64,000 nt of DNA, from assembly GCF_024498135.1 (NCBI RefSeq), contig NZ_JANHOH010000001.1, positions 1,302,001 to 1,366,000 on the forward strand, written 5' to 3'. Numbering within the stretch: the stretch's first letter is position 1; every line of letters begins with the position of its first letter. The notes below the pieces were generated by a model. That model was not told the DNA's origin. It ran no database searches and saw only the letters and a list, made by a program, of their open reading frames with translations. The position numbers and the translations under genes are program-made. This document shows positions 34,184-44,352 of this stretch, piece after piece. The DNA is from Mucilaginibacter aquariorum. Its GTDB lineage: Bacteria; Bacteroidota; Bacteroidia; Sphingobacteriales; Sphingobacteriaceae.

Positions 34184-34264
34184 TCTTTTGTATTTTGCTT
34201 AAAATTCTTCGGGACAAACAATCCCATTAATAGCTTCTCTTTATAAGGATATATTATGCCGGTA

Positions 34265-35383
34265 TTATTTAGCCGGGGCAGCACCTGCCGGTGGGCCAAG
34301 CGTTATTTTGCCCTTATCGCGCAAGCGCTGGAAACCTTCGGTAATTATTTTTTCGCCCGGTTTAATACCATCCATAACTATTACATTACTTTGAATACGC
34401 TGGCCTATGGTTACTTTACGTTGCTCGGCAATGGTATCCTGTGCTACAAACACAAAAAACTCACCCATTTGCTCGGTTATAGCTTTGTAAGGTATCTGCA
34501 CCCGGTTGCCCGAGTTATCATTTAATACCTGCAATACACAGCTCATTCCATCTTTCAATTCATCCTGTGCGTTAGGGAATTGTATCCTTACCTTTATAGT
34601 ACCTGTTTGGCCGCTTACGCCGCGGTCAATAGCAAATACTTTTCCGGGTTTATTAAAAGTTGTACCATCAGAAGTTTGCAGCCTGAAGGTAGTATCGGTG
34701 CTTGCTTTTTGCAGTTTATAAAAGCGGTTTATATCTTGTTCGTTTACCACAACATCAACCCCAATTGGGTTTCCTGTTGATATGGTATTTAATAAGGTTG
34801 TACCCGGCGAAACCTGGGCACCCAGCTTAACCTGCGATATCCCTATCCTGCCTGTAAACGGCGCCCTTATAGTAGCGTATGAAAGATCGGTAGCTGCCGA
34901 TTGAACACCTGCCTGTGCAACAGCAACCTGGCTTTGGCTGGTTTCAAAGCTGGCGGTAGCCTGATCAACCGTTTGGCGGGCAACCGCATCATTTTTTAAC
35001 AGCATATTATAACGGTCAATATCCTTTTGTGCCTTGCTCAGGTTAGCTTTTGCACTAAGCAAGTTTGCTTTGGCCTGCTCGTAAGCCGCTACGTATTTAC
35101 GGCGATCTATCTCATATAAGGGTGCGCCTTTTTTTACCACATCGCCCTCTTTAAAAAATATACCGGTTATAAACCCACTAACCTGGCTGCGCAGCTCAAC
35201 AGAATTTAAGGCAACAACAGTTCCCTGGTATCTATCATAATATAAAGCGTCGGCCTTTTTAGCCTCAATGACATTTACAGGTGTTGGTGGTAGTGCTGCA
35301 TCTTGCTTTTTGGCTTTATTACCGCAGGACGAAATTGTTAGTAAAGCTATAGCGGCAATACAGTAGGTATATTTATTTTTCAT
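34265..35383 (-). CDS. RND periplasmic adaptor lipoprotein (AcrA-like)
   Basis: The 372-residue membrane-fusion protein links the pump and the outer-membrane channel. It is a lipoprotein (LTISSC, Cys about 20) with a barrel-sandwich hybrid (LRSQVSGFITGIFFKEGDVVKKGAPLYEID), a coiled-coil hairpin (AYEQAKANLLSAKANLSKAQKDIDRY), the returning half (IRAPFTGRIGISQVKLGAQVSPGT) and a beta-barrel. I chose the ATG at 35383 because it opens the lipoprotein leader; an upstream ATG at 35425 would add 14 residues before it. The order adaptor then pump, with an 81-base gap, is standard for this operon. Confidence 0.94.
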   Translation of the reverse strand: MKNKYTYCIAAIALLTISSCGNKAKKQDAALPPTPVNVIEAKKADALYYDRYQGTVVALNSVELRSQVSGFITGIFFKEGDVVKKGAPLYEIDRRKYVAAYEQAKANLLSAKANLSKAQKDIDRYNMLLKNDAVARQTVDQATASFETSQSQVAVAQAGVQSAATDLSYATIRAPFTGRIGISQVKLGAQVSPGTTLLNTISTGNPIGVDVVVNEQDINRFYKLQKASTDTTFRLQTSDGTTFNKPGKVFAIDRGVSGQTGTIKVRIQFPNAQDELKDGMSCVLQVLNDNSGNRVQIPYKAITEQMGEFFVFVAQDTIAEQRKVTIGQRIQSNVIVMDGIKPGEKIITEGFQRLRDKGKITLGPPAGAAPAK

Positions 35384-35456
35384 TATTGTAAGTTGTCGTT
35401 TTTTCAATGTTGATAAAGTTTTCATCAGTTAAAACACTGATACTAATTATATACTA

Positions 35457-36812
35457 TTACTCGGGTTGCAGTGTACCCAAAGCCCTTTGCAGGTCTATTT
35501 TACTTGATAATAATTGGAACAGCGCATTATAATAGTTTAGTTCGGCTGTGCGCAGGTCTGCTTGCGATACAATCACATCCAGATAGGTTTTTATCCCTTC
35601 GCGATATTGCAGATCTACTACCTTATATACATCCTTGGCCAGCGCTACATTATCGTTTAGTATTACCCAGTTATTATAATTGCTTTTGTAATTGGCCAGC
35701 GCCTGTGCATATTCTGTATTAATAGCATTACGGCTGTTCTCCAGATCAAGATCGGTGCGCTGTACCTGTAAACGGGCTTTTGCTAAATTTTGCAAACGCT
35801 TCCCTCCCGTAAAAATGGGGATAGATAAAGATAAGCCTGCGAATGATGTAGGGTACGCATTATTATACATCTTAGAAAAACTGTCGTTAAAATAGGCCAA
35901 ACTGTACCCTCCAATTGCCGATAATGATGGCAGGTAATTCCATTTAAAATAAGATACATTTAAATTAAGCAGGTTTTTTTGTGTTTGCAATAAACGGTAC
36001 TCAATCCGGTTGGTATAATTTAATATCTGGTTGGTATCAATAACGGCTTCGCCTTGTAAGCGGGCCGAGTCATATGATAATACCAATGCCTTATCGGGGT
36101 TAAAACCCATGATCTGTTTTAATAAAGCCGTTTTGCTTTTGATAGCCTCTTGCGTTTGTTTTTGTGATGCAAGCGAATTATTCAGCGCTATGGTGGCCTG
36201 TTTGTAGTCTGTTTTATCAACTACACCGGCCTGGTAGCGGGAGTAAGCATCCTTTAAGCTCCTGCGCAACCTTACAATATCCTCCTTAATAATATCCAAC
36301 TGGCGTTGTGATAACAGTACATCGTAAAATGCCTTGCTTACATCAGTTACCACATCTATTTTGCTGCTTTCGGTATTTTGTTTGTAGTACTGCCTTGAGT
36401 ATTTTGAAGCACGCGACGCCTGCAATACATCATTATTATATAGAACCTGGCTGGCCTGTACCCCTAAAGTAGATACATTATGTGCTATGGCTAAATTTGG
36501 CTGTGTTCCGCCCCCTGTACCGCCCGTACCACCACCGGCCGCAATTTGCGCTGGCCTTTGAAAATAATGCTGGTACTGGCCGGTAGTACCTATTTGAGGC
36601 AACCAGGCCGATAAACTTATTTTAATATCGCGTTCGTTTATTTGCTCATCAATATTTGCCTGTTTTAATTGCGGCTGATTGCGCAAGGCAAAATCAATGC
36701 TTTGCTTTAAGGTTATTACCGATGTTGCTGTATCGGCAGGTGTTTGGGCAAATAATGCAACCGGCAAAAAAAGTAATATATTAGAAATAAATAAGTAGTG
36801 TAGTTTTTTCAT
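35457..36812 (-). CDS. TolC-family outer-membrane efflux channel
   Basis: The 451-residue TolC-like protein has a signal peptide (1-22, ending LFAQ) and two repeats of long helices. Recognisable pieces are LKQSIDFALRNQPQLKQANID and the repeat-like SDVSKAFYDVLLSQRQLDIIKEDI type segment, GLSLSIPIFTGGKRLQNLAKARLQ, and LDVIVSQADLRTAELNYYNALFQLLSSKIDLQRALG. It forms the exit duct of the tripartite pump whose adaptor and pump follow 32 and 81 bases later. A Gly-rich loop (AAGGGTGGTGGGT) near residue 95 is low-complexity. Confidence 0.94.
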   Translation of the reverse strand: MKKLHYLFISNILLFLPVALFAQTPADTATSVITLKQSIDFALRNQPQLKQANIDEQINERDIKISLSAWLPQIGTTGQYQHYFQRPAQIAAGGGTGGTGGGTQPNLAIAHNVSTLGVQASQVLYNNDVLQASRASKYSRQYYKQNTESSKIDVVTDVSKAFYDVLLSQRQLDIIKEDIVRLRRSLKDAYSRYQAGVVDKTDYKQATIALNNSLASQKQTQEAIKSKTALLKQIMGFNPDKALVLSYDSARLQGEAVIDTNQILNYTNRIEYRLLQTQKNLLNLNVSYFKWNYLPSLSAIGGYSLAYFNDSFSKMYNNAYPTSFAGLSLSIPIFTGGKRLQNLAKARLQVQRTDLDLENSRNAINTEYAQALANYKSNYNNWVILNDNVALAKDVYKVVDLQYREGIKTYLDVIVSQADLRTAELNYYNALFQLLSSKIDLQRALGTLQPE

Positions 36813-37173
36813 AAGGACTTAAATGCGACATTAGCGAAAATTAGTCAGAAAATTTTCTGGATTTTCGTGTTACTAACAGGGAGCACGAATATCACGTTAT
36901 TCTATTTCAATTGAAAACTAAACAACAAAAATTTTACCTAATTAGGAGAATTGAATGATAATTGGCACGGTTTTTCAACTTTTTCCAATAAAATGTAAAA
37001 TAGTGGTAGCGAATAAATAAAAAATTTAATTAATTTGCCTGATGGAAGTAGTTTAACATACTACGCAGTGTATTAACACATTATTAAGGTAGTGTGTAAA
37101 AATTTTACATTCTCCATGCAAGTTATAAGCTTATTCATGGTATTTTTACAAAAAATTTAAGCAGTGTTTATAA
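36813..37173. other. Divergent promoter region upstream of spt, no gene
   Basis: This 361-base AT-rich gap separates the RND operon and the sphingolipid locus, which diverge from it. I see no gene. No clear TAnnTTTG element was found for spt, and no notable palindrome. Confidence 0.5.
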
Positions 37174-38391
<1,218 letters not shown>

Positions 38392-38396
38392 TCTTA

Positions 38397-38429
38397 TATA
38401 CCGGTATCACGCCTGCATGGTACCGGTAT
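38397..38429. repeat. Inverted repeat between spt and the GNAT gene
   Basis: ATACCGGTAT (about 38397-38406) is mirrored by ACCGGTATT (38422-38430) around GCCTGCATGG. There is no T-tract, so it is not an obvious terminator; transcription may run through or be modulated here. Confidence 0.45.
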
Positions 38430-38444
38430 TAACCTAACTTTCCA

Positions 38445-39563
38445 ATGAAAAAAATTGTACCGGTACAGTCAAAAAAAGAACTTGCATCTTTTATTGACTT
38501 CCCGCATGACCTGTATAAGAACGATCCGCTTTACGTACCCGAATTATTTATAGCGCAAAAGGACTTGCTAACCACGCATCCTTTTCACAAGCACTCGTCG
38601 CTACAAACCTTTTTGGCTTACGATGGGGATAAGATAGTTGGGCGTATTGCAGCTATTTACAACACAAACCACAACAAGTTCAATAATGTTAACGATGGTT
38701 TCTTTGGTTTTTTTGATGTTATCAATGACCAGGAAACCGCCAACCTGCTTTTTGATACCGCTATAAAGTGGTTAAAGGAAAAAGGTGCCGAAAAAATTGC
38801 GGGCCCGGTAAACCCATCAACTAACGAAACCTGCGGCTTGCTTGTTAAAGGCTTTGATAAACCGCCGGTGGTAATGATGACCTATAACCCGGAATATTAT
38901 GTTACCCTGCTGGAGAATGCCGGTTTCAAAAAACAAACCGACCTGTTAGCCTGGTATTGGGATGGCCAGAATTACAACGATAAATCGTTAAAAATGCTGG
39001 ATATGCTGCAGGAGCGTTTAAAACGCAACAGCAACGTTGTTATCCGCAAAATAAATTTGAAGAACTTTAAGCAGGAGGCCGACGCCCTGCGCGATGTATA
39101 TAACAAGGCATGGGATAAAAACCTTGGCTTTTTCCCGATGACCAACGAGGAATTTGACTATACCGCTAAAGACCTTAAAATGATACTTGATCCTGATTTT
39201 GCTTTAGTAGCAGAGCAGGATGGTAAAATTGTTGGTTTTGGTGTGGCTATACCAGATATTAACCAGATCCTTAAAACTATTAAAAAAGGCCGCTTACTGC
39301 CTACTGGTATCTTTAAATTGTTACTCAACAAAAAGAAGATAACCGGTATACGTATTATGCTACTGGGTGTTATTGATGGTTACCGCAAATTAGGTATAGA
39401 AGCATCTTTATATGGCAGTATTATTAAAGAGTACAGGCGCAAGGGCTTAAAATATGCCGAAGCATCGTGGACGCTTGAAAATAATGATATGGTTAACCGT
39501 GCTATTGAAGCTATTGGTGGCGACCAGTATAAAACATACAGGATCTACGAAAAGCCGATATAA
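38445..39563 (+). CDS. GNAT-like acyltransferase next to SPT
   Basis: The 372-residue protein has a GNAT-like fold: near the start FLAYDGDKIVGRIAAIYNTNHNKF, and in the C-terminal half a loop resembling the acyl-CoA-binding motif (DGYRKLGIEASLYGSIIKEYRRKGLKYAEASWTLENND). It is commonly annotated as a GNAT family protein and sits beside spt in this group. Acylation of sphinganine to ceramide in Bacteroidota could be done by such a protein, since bacterial ceramide synthases described in other phyla are acyl-CoA or acyl-ACP transferases of this broad type. That is inference here. Alternatives: a peptide or amino-acid acetyltransferase. It lies 53 bases downstream of spt and is probably co-transcribed. 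Confidence 0.82.
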   Translation: MKKIVPVQSKKELASFIDFPHDLYKNDPLYVPELFIAQKDLLTTHPFHKHSSLQTFLAYDGDKIVGRIAAIYNTNHNKFNNVNDGFFGFFDVINDQETANLLFDTAIKWLKEKGAEKIAGPVNPSTNETCGLLVKGFDKPPVVMMTYNPEYYVTLLENAGFKKQTDLLAWYWDGQNYNDKSLKMLDMLQERLKRNSNVVIRKINLKNFKQEADALRDVYNKAWDKNLGFFPMTNEEFDYTAKDLKMILDPDFALVAEQDGKIVGFGVAIPDINQILKTIKKGRLLPTGIFKLLLNKKKITGIRIMLLGVIDGYRKLGIEASLYGSIIKEYRRKGLKYAEASWTLENNDMVNRAIEAIGGDQYKTYRIYEKPI

Positions 39564-39689
39564 TACACCCAATATTCATCTGCCTGTAAACTTTATAGAA
39601 TTATAGCTTTTTCAATCAAAATTTATATTCTTTTGCCCCACAATTAAAGTTACCCCTATCTACTTTAATTGCACTAAAATAATAGTAAC

Positions 39690-39765
39690 AGTGATTAGTC
39701 ACTACTATATATGCAAACAGTAAACTAAACAACTATCATTAACCAAATAATTGGTTTTGATAGTT
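39690..39765 (+). promoter_or_regulatory. Dyad and hairpin in the leader of ino1
   Basis: AGTGA-TTAG-TCACT (39690-39703) is a perfect 5-bp dyad. About 28 bases later a hairpin forms from AACTATCA (39731-39738) with TGATAGTT (39758-39765) and AACCAA (39741-39746) with TTGGTT (39751-39756), loop ATAA. The start codon of ino1 is 29 bases past it. This may be an operator plus a leader hairpin controlling inositol synthesis. Confidence 0.45.
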
Positions 39766-39793
39766 GCATTATCCTTAAAACAAACAACAAGTA

Positions 39794-41116
39794 ATGAAAA
39801 TTAACATTAAACCTGCTGAAGGTAAGCTTGGTATATTGATTCCGGGTTTAGGCGCAGTAGCTACTACATTAATTGCCGGCGTTGAAGCCGTGAAGAAAGG
39901 TATATCACAACCTATAGGTTCGTTAACCCAGATGGGAAGCATCCGTTTAGGCAAACGTACCGAAGCCCGTCATCCAAAAATTAAAGATTTTGTACCATTG
40001 GCTAACTTAAACGATATCGTTTTTGGTGGTTGGGATGTGTACGAAGATAACGTTTACCAGGCTGCGGTAAATGCCAAAGTACTTGAGCGCGATCTGTTAG
40101 ATTCAGTTAGAGAAGGTTTAGAATCAATCAAACCAATGAAGGCTGCATTTGATAAAAACTATGCTAAAAACCTTGATGGCACTTACATTAAAACCGGTAC
40201 CCGTCATGAACTTGCACAACAAGTTATGGAAGACATTAAAAACTTCCAGAAAGATAACGGTTTAGACCGCGTAGTATTAGTATGGTGTGGTTCAACCGAG
40301 GTTTACTTCGAAGGTTCTGAAATTCACGAAACACTTGCTGCATTTGAGCAGGCTTTGTTAGATGATGATAAACGCATCGCCCCAAGTATGATCTACGCAT
40401 ACGCGGCTTTAAAATTAGGTGTACCTTTTGCTAACGGCGCCCCTAACTTAACCGTTGATATCCCTGCAATGATAGAATTGGCTAAATTAACCAAAACTCC
40501 TATCGCAGGTAAAGATTTTAAAACAGGCCAAACTTTAATGAAAACTGTTTTAGCACCAGGTTTAGCAGCACGTTCACTGGGTGTACACGGATGGTTCTCT
40601 ACCAACATTTTGGGTAACCGCGATGGTTTGGTTCTTGATGATCCGGATAACTTTAAAACTAAAGAAGTTTCAAAACTTGGTGTATTAGAAGATATATTAC
40701 GCCCTGAGGATAATCCTGAGCTTTACGGCGAGATCTTCCACAAGATCCGTATCAACTACTACCCTCCGCATGGCGATAACAAAGAAAGCTGGGATAACAT
40801 CGACATTTTTGGCTGGTTAGGCTACAAAATGCAGATCAAAATCAACTTCCTTTGCCGCGACTCTATCTTAGCAGCGCCTATCGCGTTAGACTTAGCTTTA
40901 TTTTGCGATATGGCTAAACGTGCTAACATGAGCGGTATACAGGAGTGGTTATCATTCTACCTTAAATCGCCGCAAACTGCGCCAGGTTTACATGCCGAGA
41001 ATGATATCTTCAAACAATTGATCAAATTGGAGAACACCTTACGTTATTTAATGGGCGAAGACCTGATCACGCATCTGGGCCTAGACTATTATGACGATAT
41101 GTTTGCTGGTCAGTAA
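39794..41116 (+). CDS. ino1: myo-Inositol-1-phosphate synthase
   Basis: This NAD+-dependent isomerase turns glucose-6-phosphate into inositol-3-phosphate, the only known de novo route to inositol. The 440-residue protein begins ILIPGLGAVATTLIAGVEAV (nucleotide-binding) and includes VLVWCGSTEVYFEGSEI, a long conserved middle (KDFKTGQTLMKTVLAPGLAARSLGVHGWFSTNILGNRDG) and DDPDNFKTKEVSKLGVL. These are the family's NAD and substrate-binding stretches. The lysine in GKDFKTGQT is in the position of the catalytic lysine. It is followed by its own terminator. Confidence 0.96.
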   Translation: MKINIKPAEGKLGILIPGLGAVATTLIAGVEAVKKGISQPIGSLTQMGSIRLGKRTEARHPKIKDFVPLANLNDIVFGGWDVYEDNVYQAAVNAKVLERDLLDSVREGLESIKPMKAAFDKNYAKNLDGTYIKTGTRHELAQQVMEDIKNFQKDNGLDRVVLVWCGSTEVYFEGSEIHETLAAFEQALLDDDKRIAPSMIYAYAALKLGVPFANGAPNLTVDIPAMIELAKLTKTPIAGKDFKTGQTLMKTVLAPGLAARSLGVHGWFSTNILGNRDGLVLDDPDNFKTKEVSKLGVLEDILRPEDNPELYGEIFHKIRINYYPPHGDNKESWDNIDIFGWLGYKMQIKINFLCRDSILAAPIALDLALFCDMAKRANMSGIQEWLSFYLKSPQTAPGLHAENDIFKQLIKLENTLRYLMGEDLITHLGLDYYDDMFAGQ

Positions 41117-41132
41117 ACATACTATAACTCTT

Positions 41133-41174
41133 AAAAACTGGTTATTGCCTTAGGTGGCGGTAACCAGTTTTTTT
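41133..41174 (+). terminator. Terminator after ino1
   Basis: A 12-bp stem (41133-41144 with 41161-41172) around a 16-base partly paired loop, then a run of Ts. It marks the end of a transcription unit, so the next genes need their own promoter. Confidence 0.75.
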
Positions 41175-41390
41175 ATTTACAAATTATTTAGGTTTAAAAT
41201 AACGATATTCGCGACCGAAAACTTACCCCTTCAAAGGGTATTTTTGTTTTGTATTATACTGATTTAGTATTTTTTACGTAGATAGTAACAATAGTTATAT
41301 TATAATGTCTACTTAGCTGATATTAAAATTAACATAAAGATCTTACGGCTGGATCAAGAACATAGTAAGCCGGGCATTTTTAATACGTGA

Positions 41391-41762
41391 ATGGCAACAT
41401 TTGTTAGGGCACAGGCGTCATCCTTTATAGCGTCCTTATTTGACTTTTTGACCACAATAGTCTGTAAGGAATTTTTTTACCTTTGGTACGTTAAAGCAAG
41501 CTTGATCGGAACCATTGTTGGGGGCGTTGCAAACTTTGCATTAGGCAGGGTTTGGGTATTTAAAAAGCGTAAAAAAACTATCCCTCTACAAGCTGTTAAA
41601 TACATGGTAGTATGGGGTGGCAATGTAGCCCTTAACACAGGTGGCGTATTTTTGATTACACATTATGTGGGGTTAGATTACAAAATTTCAAAGGTTTTAG
41701 TCTCGTTTTCAGTTGGGGTAACTTATAACTACTTCCTTCAAAAAAAGTTTGTTTTTGCATAA
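41391..41762 (+). CDS. GtrA-like small membrane protein
   Basis: The 123-residue protein has four predicted membrane helices (about 8-28, 36-56, 70-90 and 98-115) and the GtrA-family pattern: FIASLFDFLTTIVC, GTIVGGVANFALGRVWVFK and YNYFLQKKFVFA. Relatives of GtrA are thought to flip polyprenyl-linked sugars or lipid-linked intermediates in the membrane. Beside inositol-lipid genes it may move a lipid or a lipid head-group precursor, but the role is inference. It follows the ino1 terminator by about 215 bases and is 13 bases from the next gene. Confidence 0.9.
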   Translation: MATFVRAQASSFIASLFDFLTTIVCKEFFYLWYVKASLIGTIVGGVANFALGRVWVFKKRKKTIPLQAVKYMVVWGGNVALNTGGVFLITHYVGLDYKISKVLVSFSVGVTYNYFLQKKFVFA

Positions 41763-41775
41763 TTGAATAAGGTTA

Positions 41776-44325
41776 ATGAATTTTAAATACACGTATAAGT
41801 ATATATTTCTTGTACTATTTTTATTAATAAGTGTTGCTGCCTGGTCGCAAACCACTGTTGTAACCGGCAAGGTTACCGATGGTAGCAATAAAAATGGCCT
41901 TTCTTATGTGTCTGTTTCTTTTGTAGGCAGTACAATTGGTGCCACTACCGATGCCAACGGCGATTATACCCTTCGCACAACCCAACCCTATACACAAATT
42001 AAAGTAAGCTACATAGGTTATAAAGATGCTACCTATAATGTATTGCCCGGTAAAGAACAGGTAATTAATATAAGGATGATCCCTTTATCAACGCAGTTGA
42101 AAGAGGTTAGTATTAAAACAACCAAAAAAGCAAAATACAATAACGATAATCCCGCAGTTGCATTGATCCGTAAGGTTATCGAGAATAAAGATAAAAATCG
42201 CCCCGAAAGCTATCCGTTTGTTGAGTATAAAGAGTACGACAAAATGCAGTTCTCGCTCAGCAATATAGCTGATAAGGTTAAAGAAAAAAGGCTATTCAGA
42301 AAATACAAGTTCATTTTTGAGAATAAAGATAGCTTAAGCTACCCGGGTAAAACCTTGTTGCCTATCTATCTGAAAGAAAGGCTATCGCAGGTTTATTACC
42401 GTAAATCTCCCGAAGCTACACGTACCGTAGTACTTGGGGAAAAATCGGTTGATTTTGGGCCGGGTTTTGATAGTGAAGGTGTTGGCCAGTACTTTAAGCA
42501 TCTTTACGAAAAGGTGGATATTTACGATAACAGCATTATGCTTTTAGGCAGGCAGTTTTTAAGCCCTATAGCCAACAGCGCCCCTACCTTTTACAAATTT
42601 TTTATCACAGATACCATTACACTTAATACGGGCAAAAAGCTTGTTAAGCTAAACTTTACACCGCGTAATACAAACGATATACTTTTTGAAGGTGAAATAT
42701 ACATCACCCTTGATGGCAACTATGCTGTGCAAAAAGCAGGCTTGGAGATCAATAAAAACATCAACGTTAACTTTGTGCGCAGCATGCACGTTGACCAAGA
42801 TTTTGAACTGAACCCTGATGGCCGTTATCACCTGAGCAGAAGCAACACCTTTGCCGATTTTGGAATAACCGCCAAGCGCAAAAGCGGGATGTTTGGTACC
42901 CGTACCTTAACACTCAAAAACTATGAGGTAAACAAACCACACCCCGATACCCTTTATAAAGCAAGACCCGAGCTTCAAGATGAGGAAGTAAAGAACCGCC
43001 CGGAAAGTTTTTGGACCGAAAACCGCTTAGATACACTTTCAACAGCCGAAGCAAAAACTTATAAAAATATTGACAGCCTGGTGCACATGCCATCGTTCAG
43101 GCGAACGGCGGACATCATCAACCTTTTGTTTGCCGGTTTTAAAAACTTTGGCAAATTTGAAATTGGCCCCGCAAGTACATTCTACAGCTTTAACCCTATT
43201 GAGGGTTTCAGGCTGCGTGTAGGCGGCCGTACCACAGCCGATTTTAGTAAACGCATTTTCTTTGAATCGTACGGGGCCTATGGTTTTAAGGATGATAAAT
43301 GGAAATACCTTTTCGCCACAACCTACTCGTTAAACAACAAGAGTATTTACAGGTTTCCGCAGAATTACATCCGCGCAAGCTTTCAGCGCGATACTAAAAT
43401 ACCCGGCCAGGAACTGGCGTTTACCCAGGAAGATAACTTCCTGCTATCGTTTAAACGTGGCAAAAACGACAAGTACCTATACAATGATTCGTACCGGATA
43501 GATTACATAAAAGAATACGAGAACCATTTTTCTTATACCCTGGGCTTCAGAAAACTTATGCAAACGCCTGCAGGTAGTTTATATCCTTTTATTAACACAG
43601 AAGGCACCGCTACTTTCCAGACTTTAACTACCTCAGAACTTACCGCCGGGATACGTTATGCGCCAAACGAACAGTTTTACCAGGGCAAGCTTTTCCGTGC
43701 GCCTATTATTAACCAATACCCTATCCTATCATTAGATTTTACATTGGGGGTTAAAAACCTACTTGGCGGCGAATACGGTTACCGTAAATTTGATTTCCGT
43801 GGCGATAAACGTTTTTATATTGCGCCGTTCGGTTTTGCCAATGTTATAGTTGAGGCATCGAAAACTTTTGGCCAGGTGCCATACCCCTTACTAAATATAC
43901 ACCGGGCCAACCAAACATTTGCTTACGTTTTGGCCTCGTACAACCTAATGAACTTTTTGGAGTTTGTGAGCGATCACTCGGTAGCAGTAACCATCGATCA
44001 GCACTTTGGGGGTTTCTTTTTTAATAAGATCCCGTTGTTTAAAAAATTAAAATGGCGCGAAACCGCTTCGTTTAAAATGCTTTACGGTGGTTTAAGTGCG
44101 CAGAGCACGCCATCAATACATCCAAACCTGTATCAGTTCCCTGTTGATGAGAACGGCGTACCTATTACTTATGCCTTAGGCAAAACCCCTTATATGGAAG
44201 GAAGTGTGGGCGTCGAAAACATTTTTAAATTTATACGGGTTGATATGGTGAAGAGGTTTACGTATCTGGACCATCCGGGCATTGCCGATTGGGGAATACG
44301 TGTGAAGATTAAGTTTGATTTTTAA
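41776..44325 (+). CDS. DUF5686 outer-membrane protein with carboxypeptidase-regulatory-like domain
   Basis: The 849-residue protein has a signal peptide (1-24, ending AAWSQ), a carboxypeptidase-regulatory-like domain (about 28-110: VTGKVTDGSNKNGLSYVSVSFVG, then YKDATYNVLPG), and a long region with the DUF5686 barrel-like pattern (LRVGGRTTADFSKRIFFESYGAYGFKDDKWKY, HFGGFFFNKIPLFKKLKWRE). It ends in the strand WGIRVKIKFDF. Such proteins are common in Bacteroidota outer membranes; substrates are unknown. It lies inside the inositol-lipid cluster, 13 bases after the GtrA gene, perhaps linking lipid export to the surface. Confidence 0.9.
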   Translation: MNFKYTYKYIFLVLFLLISVAAWSQTTVVTGKVTDGSNKNGLSYVSVSFVGSTIGATTDANGDYTLRTTQPYTQIKVSYIGYKDATYNVLPGKEQVINIRMIPLSTQLKEVSIKTTKKAKYNNDNPAVALIRKVIENKDKNRPESYPFVEYKEYDKMQFSLSNIADKVKEKRLFRKYKFIFENKDSLSYPGKTLLPIYLKERLSQVYYRKSPEATRTVVLGEKSVDFGPGFDSEGVGQYFKHLYEKVDIYDNSIMLLGRQFLSPIANSAPTFYKFFITDTITLNTGKKLVKLNFTPRNTNDILFEGEIYITLDGNYAVQKAGLEINKNINVNFVRSMHVDQDFELNPDGRYHLSRSNTFADFGITAKRKSGMFGTRTLTLKNYEVNKPHPDTLYKARPELQDEEVKNRPESFWTENRLDTLSTAEAKTYKNIDSLVHMPSFRRTADIINLLFAGFKNFGKFEIGPASTFYSFNPIEGFRLRVGGRTTADFSKRIFFESYGAYGFKDDKWKYLFATTYSLNNKSIYRFPQNYIRASFQRDTKIPGQELAFTQEDNFLLSFKRGKNDKYLYNDSYRIDYIKEYENHFSYTLGFRKLMQTPAGSLYPFINTEGTATFQTLTTSELTAGIRYAPNEQFYQGKLFRAPIINQYPILSLDFTLGVKNLLGGEYGYRKFDFRGDKRFYIAPFGFANVIVEASKTFGQVPYPLLNIHRANQTFAYVLASYNLMNFLEFVSDHSVAVTIDQHFGGFFFNKIPLFKKLKWRETASFKMLYGGLSAQSTPSIHPNLYQFPVDENGVPITYALGKTPYMEGSVGVENIFKFIRVDMVKRFTYLDHPGIADWGIRVKIKFDF

Positions 44326-44352
44326 TATTAATTTTATTTATTTTTATAGCTA

